DNA of 64,000 nucleotides from Paractinoplanes ovalisporus (GTDB lineage Bacteria > Actinomycetota > Actinomycetes > Mycobacteriales > Micromonosporaceae). Position numbers and translations under genes: made by a program. The DNA is taken from NCBI RefSeq assembly GCF_016834655.1, contig NZ_JAENHP010000005.1:406912-470911 (forward strand). Direction: 5' to 3'. Below, one piece after another: positions 49,335-57,721 of the stretch. The notes beneath the pieces are model-generated. The model was not told the DNA's origin. It was given only the letters and a program-made list of their open reading frames with translations, and ran no database searches. How positions within the stretch are numbered: the first letter of the stretch is position 1; each line of letters opens with the position of its first letter.

Positions 49335-49376
49335 TTGTGGATAACTCTGTGTATGAGCACCAGAAGTTGTGGACAA
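49335..49376 (-). other. Two DnaA-box-like 9-mers
   Basis: TGTGGATAA at 49336-49344 and TGTGGACAA at 49368-49376, 32 bp apart, in the intergenic region before the HerA-like gene. Confidence 0.4.
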
Positions 49377-49426
49377 CGAGTGCCAACCCATGGTGGCTGC
49401 GAGTTCTGTCGTACCCCTGGTGCACG

Positions 49427-51175
49427 ATGAGCGGCGTGTCTGACGATTCTTCCCCCGTCGGGCGGGTGCTAGGTACAGCCGATGCGACACCGCTCCAGTT
49501 CTGGACGGCCGTGACCCCGGGCAGTTACTTACAGCTCGACGACGTCGTGGTCACCCAGCGTGACTTGCCGGACCGTGAACCGGTGACGATCGCCGGGGTG
49601 GTGACCCAGGTGCGGGCGCGCCACGAGGGCGCCCAGTTCGACTCCGACGTCTTCGCCATCGCCGAGGGCACGCTGCCGGCCCTGGTGCAGGAGGCGGCCG
49701 AGATCACCACCACGCGCGTCGACCCCGAGCTCTACGTCCCGCCCTCGCCCGGCTCGATCGTGCACCGCGCGTCCGGCGAGGCCCGCGACGCCGCCCTGCA
49801 CTTCGACCGGATGGAAAGGCGCATCCCGATGGGCACCGGCCGCGACGGTGTGCCGGTGTTCCTCAACGCCGACTTCCTCGACGGCACCCGTGGCGCCCAC
49901 GTGTCGATCTCCGGCATCTCCGGCGTGGCCACCAAGACCAGCTTCGCGACGTTCCTGCTTTATTCGGTGTTCCGGTCGGGCGCGCTCGGCGCCGACGGCA
50001 CGAACGCTCGCGCGCTGATCTTCAACGTCAAGGGCGAGGACCTGCTCTTCCTCGATCACCCCAACACCAAGCTCGACGAGGCGACCCGGGCCGGCTACAA
50101 GCTGCTCGAGCTTCCGGCGACACCCTTTTCCGACGTACGGGTCTATGCCCCGCCCCGCGCCGGCGACTCGTCCGGCGCCCCCGATGTCAGCAGCCGCCTG
50201 ACCGGGGTCGACACGTTCTACTGGACGCTCGAGGAGTTCTGCGCGCTGCGCCTGCTGCCCTACGTGTTCGCCGACGCCGACGACGAGCGCCAGCAATACA
50301 CGATGGTCGTCCACTCGGTCACCGCCCATCTGAACCGCCACGCCGTGCCGGCCGAGGGTGGCATCAGCATCGACGGGCGCCGCATCGGCTCGTACGGGGA
50401 TCTGGTCGACCACATCGTCGAGCAGCTGACCGACGACGAGACCCGGTCCACCTGGGCCGGCAGCGCGGTCAACATGGGCACGGTCAACGCGTTCGCCCGC
50501 CGCCTGATCGGCAGCAAGCGCGACCTGGCCCGGCTGATCCGCGGCGACCTGGCCCAGCGCCGCCCCCACCAGATCAAGACCGCCGAGTCGGCCCAGGTCA
50601 CCGTCGTCGACCTGCACAACCTGCCCGACCGCGCCCAGCGGTTCGTGGTCGGCGTGACGCTCAAGACCGAGTTCGAGGAGAAGGAGAAGGCCGGCACCGG
50701 CCGCCCGCTGCTTTTCGTGGTGCTCGACGAGCTCAACAAATACGCCCCGCGCGAGGGCACCTCGCCGATCAAGGAGGTGCTGCTCGACATCGCCGAGCGC
50801 GGCCGCTCGCTCGGGGTCATCCTGATCGGCGCCCAGCAGACGGCGAGTGAGGTCGAGCGGCGCATCGTGACGAACTCGGCCATCCGCGTGGTCGGCCGGC
50901 TCGACCCGGCCGAGGCGGCCCGCCCGGAATACGGCTTCCTGCCCCCGGCCATGCGTCAGCGCGCGCTGCTGGCCCGCCCCGGCACCATGTTCGTCAACCA
51001 GCCCGACATCCCGGTCCCGCTCTGCGTGGAGTTCCCGTTCCCGGCCTGGGCCACCCGCAAGTCCGAGTCCGGCCCGCCGCCCGAGGGCACGATGAAGTCC
51101 ATCGTCCAGGGCGCCGACCCGTTCGCCGTCGTGGGCAGCCGTGGTGGTTCGTCCGACGACGACATTCCGTTCTAA
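49427..51175 (+). CDS. herA: HerA-like hexameric ATPase/DNA translocase
   Basis: Protein of 582 residues. An N-terminal HAS-barrel-like region (VTPGSYLQLDDVVVTQRDL, PVTIAGVVTQVRARHEG) precedes a FtsK/HerA-type ATPase core. The P-loop is unusual: GISGVATKTS at residues 163-172, with Thr instead of Gly before Lys170. Walker B is LLFVVLDELNKYAPR (Asp434, Glu435). The sensor and Arg-finger segment is ERGRSLGVILIGAQQTASEV and NSAIRVVGRLDPAEA. The downstream genes encode SbcD, SbcC and a NurA-like nuclease, the same set as the archaeal HerA-NurA-Mre11-Rad50 cluster. A GTG at 49436 is a slightly shorter alternative start. It probably moves along DNA to drive end resection. Confidence 0.9.
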   Translation: MSGVSDDSSPVGRVLGTADATPLQFWTAVTPGSYLQLDDVVVTQRDLPDREPVTIAGVVTQVRARHEGAQFDSDVFAIAEGTLPALVQEAAEITTTRVDPELYVPPSPGSIVHRASGEARDAALHFDRMERRIPMGTGRDGVPVFLNADFLDGTRGAHVSISGISGVATKTSFATFLLYSVFRSGALGADGTNARALIFNVKGEDLLFLDHPNTKLDEATRAGYKLLELPATPFSDVRVYAPPRAGDSSGAPDVSSRLTGVDTFYWTLEEFCALRLLPYVFADADDERQQYTMVVHSVTAHLNRHAVPAEGGISIDGRRIGSYGDLVDHIVEQLTDDETRSTWAGSAVNMGTVNAFARRLIGSKRDLARLIRGDLAQRRPHQIKTAESAQVTVVDLHNLPDRAQRFVVGVTLKTEFEEKEKAGTGRPLLFVVLDELNKYAPREGTSPIKEVLLDIAERGRSLGVILIGAQQTASEVERRIVTNSAIRVVGRLDPAEAARPEYGFLPPAMRQRALLARPGTMFVNQPDIPVPLCVEFPFPAWATRKSESGPPPEGTMKSIVQGADPFAVVGSRGGSSDDDIPF

Positions 51176-51184
51176 GGTTCCGCG

Positions 51185-52336
51185 ATGCGCATTCTGCACA
51201 CGTCCGACTGGCACGTCGGCAAGGTCCTCAAGGGGCGCAACCGGCACGAGGAACACATCCGCGTGCTGGCCCAGGTGGTCGAGACGGCCCGGGCCGAGCG
51301 CCCCGACCTGGTCGTCATCGCCGGTGATCTCTACGACACGGCGGCGCCCACGGCCGACGCGACGCGGGTGGTCACCCGGGCGCTCACCGCGCTGCGCAAC
51401 ACCGGCGCCCAGGTGGTGGCGATCGGCGGCAACCACGACAACGGGCCGGCGCTCGACGCGCTGCGCCCGTGGGCCGAGGCAGCCGGCATCACCTTGCGCG
51501 GCGCCGTGAAGGACAAGGCCGACGAACTGCTGATCAAGGGCGAGACCGCCGACGGCGAGAAGTGGCAGCTCGTCACGCTGCCGTTCCTCTCCCAGCGGTA
51601 CGCGATCCGGGCCGCCGAGATGTACGAGCTGACCGCGGCCGAGGCCACCCAGACGTACGCGGATCACATCGCCCGCCTGATCGCCAAGCTGTCCGAGGGC
51701 TTCGACCAGCCCGGCGTGATCAACCTGCTGACCGCGCACCTGACGATCGTCGGGGCGTCGGCCGGCGGCGGCGAGCGCGAGGCGCACACCATCATGGGTT
51801 ACGCGGTTCCGGCCACGGTCTTCCCGCGTAACGCGCACTACGTGGCGCTCGGCCATCTGCACCGCGCCCAGCAGGTCATCTCGCCCTGCCCGACGCGGTA
51901 CAGCGGCAGCCCCCTGGCCATCGACTTCGGCGAGGAGGAAAACGTCTCGTCGGTCGCGATCGTCGACGTGAGCATCGACAAGGCGGCCCGGGTGCGTGAC
52001 GTGCCGATCACCGGGGCGGTCCCGCTGCGGACGGTCCGGGGAACGCTCGAACAGCTCTCAACGGTGAACCTTCCGGATGCCTGGCTCCGTGTCCTGGTGC
52101 GCGAGAAGCCGCGGGTCGGTCTCCGCGAGGACGTGCAGGAGCTCCTGCCCAACGCCCTCGAGGTGCGGATCGACCCCGAGATGATGCCCAACCGGGTGGG
52201 GGAGCGGATGGCACAGCGGGCCGGACGGTCGCCGCGTGAACTCTTCGGCGACTACCTGGACAGTCGCGAGAACGCCGAGGACGGCGTCCGCGAACTCTTC
52301 GACGAGCTGTACGACGAGGTGAGCACTCACTCATGA
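51185..52336 (+). CDS. sbcD: Exonuclease SbcD (Mre11-like)
   Basis: Metallophosphoesterase of 383 residues. Metal-binding motifs in order: MRILHTSDWHVGKVLKGRNRHEEH, LVVIAGDLYDTAAPTAD, AIGGNHDNGPALDAL, LLTAHLTIVGASAGGGEREAH and ALGHLHRAQQ. It is the nuclease subunit of the SbcCD complex, cutting hairpins and processing double-strand ends with SbcC. It starts 9 nt after the HerA-like stop and ends 37 nt before sbcC. Confidence 0.97.
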   Translation: MRILHTSDWHVGKVLKGRNRHEEHIRVLAQVVETARAERPDLVVIAGDLYDTAAPTADATRVVTRALTALRNTGAQVVAIGGNHDNGPALDALRPWAEAAGITLRGAVKDKADELLIKGETADGEKWQLVTLPFLSQRYAIRAAEMYELTAAEATQTYADHIARLIAKLSEGFDQPGVINLLTAHLTIVGASAGGGEREAHTIMGYAVPATVFPRNAHYVALGHLHRAQQVISPCPTRYSGSPLAIDFGEEENVSSVAIVDVSIDKAARVRDVPITGAVPLRTVRGTLEQLSTVNLPDAWLRVLVREKPRVGLREDVQELLPNALEVRIDPEMMPNRVGERMAQRAGRSPRELFGDYLDSRENAEDGVRELFDELYDEVSTHS

Positions 52337-52373
52337 GCTCTTTCCGGCCGTCCGTTCGTATCGGAGTGATGTC

Positions 52374-54860
52374 ATGAGGCCTATTCGGCTTGATATGGCC
52401 GGGTTCACCGTCTTCCGCGACGAGACCACGGTCGACTTCACCGACGCGGACTATTTCGCGCTGGTCGGGCCGACCGGCTCGGGCAAGTCGACGGTCCTCG
52501 ACGCGATCACCTTCGCGCTCTACGGCACGGTCCCGCGCTGGGGCGGCGCCCGCGGCATCGGCAACGCGCTCGCCCCGTCGGCCACCGAGGCCCGGGTGCG
52601 GCTGGTCTTCGAATCGGCCGGCGACCGCTACGTCGCGACCCGCGTGGTGCGCCGCGACGGCCGCGGCAACGTCAAGACCGCCGGGGCCGGCCTGCAGCTG
52701 ATGCCGGCCGGGTTCGACGTCACCAAACTCGACACCGGCATGGACCTCGACGATCTCGGTGACGTGCTGGCCGGCACCCCGGCCGAGATGGACCAGGCCG
52801 TGCTCGACGCCGTCGGCCTGCCGTTCGAGCAGTTCACCAGCTGCGTCGTGCTGCCGCAGGGCCAGTTCGCCGACTTCCTGCACGCCAAGCCGGCCACCCG
52901 CCAGCAGATCCTGGTCAACCTGCTCGGCCTGCACATCTATGAGGAGGTGCAGACCAAGGCGACCGGCCGGGCCCAGACGGCCGAGGGCAAGCTGGCCGTC
53001 GTCGACCAGAGCCTGGCCGGGCTGGCCGACGCCACCGACGAGGCCGTCGAGGCGGCCGAGCAGCACGTCGGCCGCATGCGCGAGCTGACCGCCGCCGTCG
53101 AGCAGGCTGTTCCGGGCCTGCGGGCCCGGCGGACGGCCGAGGCCGAGGCCGCTGCCACCCGCGACGAGCTGGACGCCGAGTTGCGGCAGCTCTCCTCCGT
53201 GCGTACGCCGGAGGGAAGCGTGGAGACCGCCGGCGTGACCGCGGCCGCCCGGGCGAGTGCCGCCGAGGCCGCGGACGAGGTTCGCGCCGCCGAGGAGAAG
53301 GAGGAGAAGGTCCGCGGGGAGCTCGCGGCCGCCGGCGACGCCGGATCGCTCAGCCTGATGCTCGACCGGCACGCCGAGTTGGAACGCCTCACCGGCCAGC
53401 AGGAATGGTTCGCCGGCGAGGTGTCGGTGGCCGAGGTCGAGCACAAGGACGCCGCGGCCGCTGCCGCGATCGCCCAGAGCGCCCACCTCGGAGCCGCCCA
53501 GCTGCTGGAGCAGGCTCGCCTCGACTACGTGGAAGCCCAGCGCACCGACCGTGCCTCCGCCCTGCGCGCCCACCTCGCAGCCGGCGACCACTGCCCGGTG
53601 TGCGAACAGACCGTGACGACCGTGCCGCCGGTGTCCGAGGAATCCGCGGTGCGGGCCGCCGAGACCACCGGCAAGGCCGCGCGCGCCGCCGCCGAGATCG
53701 CCGAGGCGGCCTGGCAGCAGCGCGACGCCGTGGCCCGCAAGCTCGAGAGCAACCTCGAACGCAAGCGCGCCCAGCACGAGCACCACCTGTCGCGGATGGC
53801 CGAGGCCCGGGCCGCGGTCGCCGAATCGCCCGGGGTCGACGCCCTGCGGCGTCAGCTGGCCGAGATCGAGAACCTGCAGAAGCAGCTCGACCGGGCCGGC
53901 ACCGCCGTGCGGAGCAGCCGGTCGGCGCACCGGCAGGCCCAGGCCGCGGTGGTCGCCGCCGAGGAACGTCAGCGCACCGCGTGGCGCGAGTTCGACGCCG
54001 TACGGGATCGGGTGGCCCGTTTCTCCCCGCCGCCGGCCGACCGCGAAGACCTGGCCGGAGCGTGGTCGGTGCTGGTCGACTGGGCCGGCGCCGAGACGGC
54101 TTCGCGCGCGACCGCCCGTGCCGCGGCCGAAGAGGCCGTGGCCACCGCGCACCGCTCGACCGTCGCCGTGCTGCAGGAGATCGCCGCGCTGTTCACCGCG
54201 GCCGGGGTCGCGGTTCCGCCGTCCGACGAGTCCGCCATCATCCGGGCCGCCGCGGTCGCCGTGGAACGCTCCGAGGCCGCCTGGCGCCGGCTCTCCGACC
54301 GCCGCGACCAGGTCGGCGAGCTCACCGAGCAGCGGATGACGCTGCAACGCGAGCAGCGGGTGGCCAAGTCGCTGGCCGGGCACCTGCGGGCCAACAACTT
54401 CGAGCGCTGGCTGCTCGAGGAGGCGCTCGACATGCTGGTCGACGGCGCGTCGCGGATCCTGCGCGAGCTCACCGGCGGGCAGTACGACCTGATGCACGAC
54501 AAGGGCGAGTTCTTCGTGATCGACCACCACGACGCCGGGCTGCGGCGCGGGGTGCGCACGCTCTCCGGCGGCGAGACGTTCCAGGCCTCGCTGGCCCTCG
54601 CGCTCGCCCTCTCCGAGCAGCTCGCGGGCATGTCGACCACGGCCGCCAGCCTCGAGTCGATCGTGCTCGACGAGGGCTTCGGCACGCTCGACGCGGCCAC
54701 CCTCGACGTGGTGGCGGCGACGTTGGAAAACCTGGCCGCCCGGGGCGACCGCATGGTCGGGGTGGTCACCCACGTCAACGCGCTGGCCGAACGGGTGCCG
54801 GTGCGGTTCGAGGTGCACAAGGACGCGCGTACCGCGCACGTTTCGAGGGTGGGCCTTTGA
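52374..54860 (+). CDS. sbcC: Exonuclease SbcC (Rad50-like SMC ATPase)
   Basis: SMC-type ATPase of 828 residues, shorter than E. coli SbcC. The Walker A motif GPTGSGKST is at residues 32-40, with the Q-loop region CVVLPQGQFADFLHAKPATRQQIL. Long coiled coils (about 200-380 and 430-600) flank the zinc hook CPVC (Cys407, Cys410). The ABC signature is RTLSGGETFQASLALALALSEQL and Walker B is SIVLDEGFGTLDAATLD. It pairs with SbcD. GGAG lies just before the ATG, and the stop overlaps a TTG of the next gene. Confidence 0.97.
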   Translation: MRPIRLDMAGFTVFRDETTVDFTDADYFALVGPTGSGKSTVLDAITFALYGTVPRWGGARGIGNALAPSATEARVRLVFESAGDRYVATRVVRRDGRGNVKTAGAGLQLMPAGFDVTKLDTGMDLDDLGDVLAGTPAEMDQAVLDAVGLPFEQFTSCVVLPQGQFADFLHAKPATRQQILVNLLGLHIYEEVQTKATGRAQTAEGKLAVVDQSLAGLADATDEAVEAAEQHVGRMRELTAAVEQAVPGLRARRTAEAEAAATRDELDAELRQLSSVRTPEGSVETAGVTAAARASAAEAADEVRAAEEKEEKVRGELAAAGDAGSLSLMLDRHAELERLTGQQEWFAGEVSVAEVEHKDAAAAAAIAQSAHLGAAQLLEQARLDYVEAQRTDRASALRAHLAAGDHCPVCEQTVTTVPPVSEESAVRAAETTGKAARAAAEIAEAAWQQRDAVARKLESNLERKRAQHEHHLSRMAEARAAVAESPGVDALRRQLAEIENLQKQLDRAGTAVRSSRSAHRQAQAAVVAAEERQRTAWREFDAVRDRVARFSPPPADREDLAGAWSVLVDWAGAETASRATARAAAEEAVATAHRSTVAVLQEIAALFTAAGVAVPPSDESAIIRAAAVAVERSEAAWRRLSDRRDQVGELTEQRMTLQREQRVAKSLAGHLRANNFERWLLEEALDMLVDGASRILRELTGGQYDLMHDKGEFFVIDHHDAGLRRGVRTLSGGETFQASLALALALSEQLAGMSTTAASLESIVLDEGFGTLDAATLDVVAATLENLAARGDRMVGVVTHVNALAERVPVRFEVHKDARTAHVSRVGL

Positions 54861-54865
54861 CCAGG

Positions 54866-55837
54866 ATGTACGTGGACGCGTGGGACCCGTCGTACGGATC
54901 CTCCTTCGAGGGCGGCGGTGAGGGCGGCGACGGCCCGGCCTCGGCCAGCAGCGCGCAGGTCGACACCGATGTCGAGGTGCCGGCCGCCTCGTGGGCGCCG
55001 ATCGACGTCTCGCCCTCGGTACGCGCCCCCGACGTGGTCTTCCTGGTCGACGGCGTGCGGCGCAACGACGCCGGGCTCTGGACCTCCGAGGAGGACGGAA
55101 CCTCGTACGCGGGGCTCGCCGCCTCGTACGCGGCCGGGGTGGTCCGCTGCGACCTGGCCCGCGGGGCGGCCGAACTGGTGGGTGCGCGGGTCGGCCGGGG
55201 CCTGTTCACCGCGAGCCCGTCGGCCGAAGACGTACAGGCCGGATCGGTGCGCTACGAGGTGCACCGCATCCACGGCGCGGGAGAGGCGAGCAAACTGCCG
55301 GCCGCCGTGCAGGGGCCGCTGACCGCGCTCGAGATCGACATCTCATCGGCCGCGCGCGAGATGGGCGCGTCCTTCGCGGGCGACGACCTGCTGGTGGTCG
55401 ACGGTCCGTTGCGTAACCGGCGGCAGCTGCCGCGCACCATCGGATACGTCAAGACGCAGCAGAAGCAATACCTGCCGGCGGCGCTGACCGCGGTTGTCAC
55501 GTCGCTGCGGCCCAGCCAGCGCACGCCCGTCTTCCACCTGGGCACGGTGTGGGGCGGCTGGTCGTGGTACCTGCGCCTGCCCGGAGCGTCGGGGGCGCCA
55601 TGGTCGGGGATCGTGCGGGTGGAGTGTTCACCCGACCTGAGCCCCGAGATGGCGATCGAGCTGGCCGAGATCTCCGTGGCCACCCTGCCCCGGTTCGCGT
55701 CGTCGGCCTACAAGGACCCCCGCGCGCCGCAGAATCTCGTGCCCATCGCCGGGCTGGAGCGCCGCCTGCGCGGCATGCTGGGCGATTCCCGGGTGCTGCA
55801 CCGTGCGCTGACGCTGGCTACGGCCCGTTCCCGCTGA
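54866..55837 (+). CDS. nurA: NurA-like nuclease
   Basis: Protein of 323 residues. After about 50 flexible residues comes a NurA-type fold: VVFLVDGVRRNDAGLW (Asp62), a mid region with AGVVRCDLARGAAELV, LLVVDGPLRNRRQLPRT (Asp179), the Lys motif IGYVKTQQKQYLP and VRVECSPDLSPEMAIEL. The spacing of these acidic and Lys residues matches the RNase-H-like NurA nuclease that works with HerA. An ATG at 54866 is used; a TTG at 54857 overlapping the sbcC stop (TTGA) is nearly as good. It is the last gene of the herA-sbcD-sbcC-nurA operon. The nurA call rests on motifs and context, not on a search. Confidence 0.8.
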   Translation: MYVDAWDPSYGSSFEGGGEGGDGPASASSAQVDTDVEVPAASWAPIDVSPSVRAPDVVFLVDGVRRNDAGLWTSEEDGTSYAGLAASYAAGVVRCDLARGAAELVGARVGRGLFTASPSAEDVQAGSVRYEVHRIHGAGEASKLPAAVQGPLTALEIDISSAAREMGASFAGDDLLVVDGPLRNRRQLPRTIGYVKTQQKQYLPAALTAVVTSLRPSQRTPVFHLGTVWGGWSWYLRLPGASGAPWSGIVRVECSPDLSPEMAIELAEISVATLPRFASSAYKDPRAPQNLVPIAGLERRLRGMLGDSRVLHRALTLATARSR

Positions 55838-55882
55838 CGGCTGGGCCGGGCCTGCGGCTGGGCTCTGCAGCGTTTCTGCCGG

Positions 55883-56449
55883 CTACTGGGCCGGGCCGAT
55901 GATCGTGCGCAGGAGGCCGGGGTCGATCTCGTTGCCCTCGCCGGCGACCAGGTGGGCGGTGCCGACCAGGGTCAGAGCCAGGTTCCGGGCGTCGGTGGCT
56001 TCCGCCACGCGGTTCCAGTCGCGCTCGGCGATGAGATAGCCGGCGATCATCTCGGTGGCCTCGGCCAGGTAGGGGATGCCGAAGTCCCGCTCGCCGCGCA
56101 ACCGGACCCGCAGCTCGTCGCGCGCCATGATCAGGCCGATCAGGGCGAGCCCGAGCCGGTTGAGGACGCCGTTCAGGACGTCCGCGATGTTCTCGGCGAC
56201 ATCGCCGGTGCCTGCGTTGGAGCGCATGGTGGCGCCCCACGCCTCGAACCCGACGATGCGCCGCTGCACCAGCTCGACCAGGAAGTCGTCGAAGTCGGCG
56301 AAGTGCCGGTGCAGGACGCCCTTGGCGCAGCCGGCCTCGGCGGTGACGGCCCGGCTGGTCAACGCATTGGAGCCGTCGCGCAGCAGCACCCGCTCGGCGG
56401 CGTCGAACAGCTGCCGTCGTACGTCGCGTAACGCCACCCCGGTCGGCAC
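55883..56449 (-). CDS. TetR family transcriptional regulator
   Basis: Protein of 188 residues. The N-terminal HTH reads VRRQLFDAAERVLLRDGSNALTSRAVTAEAGCAKGVLHRHFADFDDFLVEL, a typical TetR domain, followed by a helical ligand-binding half. GTG at 56449 has GGGAG 9 nt upstream; a longer frame to 56560 would cross the palindromes and is unlikely. It is divergent from a methyltransferase gene, with two tandem palindromes between them that are its probable operator. Confidence 0.92.
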   Translation of the reverse strand: MPTGVALRDVRRQLFDAAERVLLRDGSNALTSRAVTAEAGCAKGVLHRHFADFDDFLVELVQRRIVGFEAWGATMRSNAGTGDVAENIADVLNGVLNRLGLALIGLIMARDELRVRLRGERDFGIPYLAEATEMIAGYLIAERDWNRVAEATDARNLALTLVGTAHLVAGEGNEIDPGLLRTIIGPAQ

Positions 56450-56516
56450 CAGGCATCTCCCTTCGGTCGTCGCGCTATCAGTCTCCCTGACGCCGGTCGG
56501 CCTTGGCCGTGGACCG

Positions 56517-56554
56517 AGTGGGCGCATGCCCACTAGAGTGGGCGCATGCCCACT
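56517..56554. promoter_or_regulatory. Tandem palindromic operator
   Basis: Two identical 18-bp sites AGTGGGCGCATGCCCACT (7-bp perfect arms, 4-nt centre) lie 20 bp apart at 56517-56534 and 56537-56554. The second site contains the start codon of the methyltransferase gene, and the -10 box TAGAGT lies across the junction. Likely bound by the divergent TetR regulator. Confidence 0.8.
56534..56539 (+). promoter_or_regulatory. -10 box of leaderless promoter for methyltransferase
   Basis: TAGAGT, 6 nt before the ATG, lying between the two palindromes. Confidence 0.6.
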
Positions 56555-57331
56555 CCTCATCGTGAACGTCGTATCGCGGAGTCGTTCGGGGTTGATGCCG
56601 CCCGGTACGACCGCACCCGTCCCCGCTACCCGTCCGGGCTGATCACGCGGATCGCTGCCGGTGTCGCCGGACCGGCCGTGCTGGACGTCGGTATCGGCAC
56701 CGGCATCGTGGCCCGGCAGCTACGCGCGGCCGGATGCCGGGTCCTCGGGGTGGAGCCCGACCCGCGGATGGCGGCCTTCGCCCGGGCCGAGGGCTTCGAG
56801 GTCGAGGTGGCGAAGTTCGAGGACTGGGACCCGGCCGGTCGTACCTTCGACGCGGTGGTGGCCGGTCAGACGTGGCACTGGGTCGACCCGGTCGCCGGAG
56901 CCGCTGCGGCGGCGACGGTGTTGCGCCCCGGCGGCCGCCTGGCCCTCTTCTGGAACGCCGGGCAGCCGTCTCCCGCCGTGGGGGATGCCTTCGCCGAGGT
57001 CTTCCGGCGGTTGATGCCCGGCAGCCCGATGAACGGCGCGCCCGGGGTGTCGGCCGCGCAGGGGTACGGCATGCTCGCCGACCGGGCCGACGATGCCATC
57101 CGGGGGAGTGGGGCGTTCGGGGCGCCCGAGCGCTGGACCGACGAGTGGGAACGGGTCTACACCCGCGACGAATGGCTCGACCAGTTACCCACGCAGGGTC
57201 TGTTCACCACGCTGCCGGCCGATCAACTGGCTGAGCTGCTGGAGGCCGTGGGCGCGGCCGTCGACAAGGTGGGCGGCAGCTTCCCGATGCACTTCACCAC
57301 CGTCACGACCACAGCGGTGCGGGTTCGCTGA
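56546..57331 (+). CDS. Class I SAM-dependent methyltransferase
   Basis: Protein of 261 residues. The N-terminal signature RRIAESFGVDAARYDRTRPRYPSGL is shared with many actinobacterial methyltransferases induced by TetR regulators. The SAM-binding motif is VLDVGIGTGIVARQLRAAG, then VLGVEPDPRMAAFARAEG and VVAGQTWHWVDPVAGAAAAATVLRPGGRLALFWN. The substrate is unknown. The start codon lies inside the second operator palindrome, so repression would be direct. Confidence 0.94.
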   Translation: MPTPHRERRIAESFGVDAARYDRTRPRYPSGLITRIAAGVAGPAVLDVGIGTGIVARQLRAAGCRVLGVEPDPRMAAFARAEGFEVEVAKFEDWDPAGRTFDAVVAGQTWHWVDPVAGAAAAATVLRPGGRLALFWNAGQPSPAVGDAFAEVFRRLMPGSPMNGAPGVSAAQGYGMLADRADDAIRGSGAFGAPERWTDEWERVYTRDEWLDQLPTQGLFTTLPADQLAELLEAVGAAVDKVGGSFPMHFTTVTTTAVRVR

Positions 57332-57520
57332 TTCCCCGCGTAGCGATGCGGCCCGGCGTCAGCTGATCTTGCGTGGGGCCAACTCCGGCCGGCCAGCTGA
57401 TCTTGCCTGGGATCAACCCGGGCTTGCCGCTGGCTGATCTTGCGTAGGGACAACCAGCCCAAAACCCGCCCGCCTAGGGGGTCCCCCACCCTAATCCGTG
57501 GCGCCGGCGAGAGGCCTGCG

Positions 57521-57569
57521 TTGTCCACAGTCTACCGCCGAGCGATCGCGCCGGGCCGCGTTGTCCACA
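57521..57569 (+). other. Pair of consensus DnaA boxes
   Basis: TTGTCCACA, the exact actinobacterial DnaA box, at 57521-57529 and 57561-57569, same orientation and exactly 40 bp apart. Confidence 0.55.
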
Positions 57570-57707
57570 GGCGGTGGCGGCGGCGCTACGCATCGCGGGC
57601 CACTCGGGAAATACGACAGAAAGGGCCAATTGGGATTTTCACGACACGCATCGCTCGAACGGGCCGGATGGAGGCCAGATATCCCCCGAACGGGCAAGAC
57701 GTGGCTT

Positions 57708-57721
57708 TGGGAGCGCTCCCA
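57708..57721. promoter_or_regulatory. CelR/CebR-type cellulose regulator box
   Basis: TGGGAGCGCTCCCA, a perfect 14-bp palindrome identical to the known LacI-family CelR/CebR operator that controls cellulase and beta-glucosidase genes in actinobacteria. No glycosidase gene is adjacent; the next gene is an ECF sigma factor 300 bp downstream. Confidence 0.7.

Noticed and set aside
57521..57569. DnaA-box pair considered as a replication origin
   Set aside because: There are only two boxes, no AT-rich unwinding region, and no dnaA, dnaN or gyr genes near.
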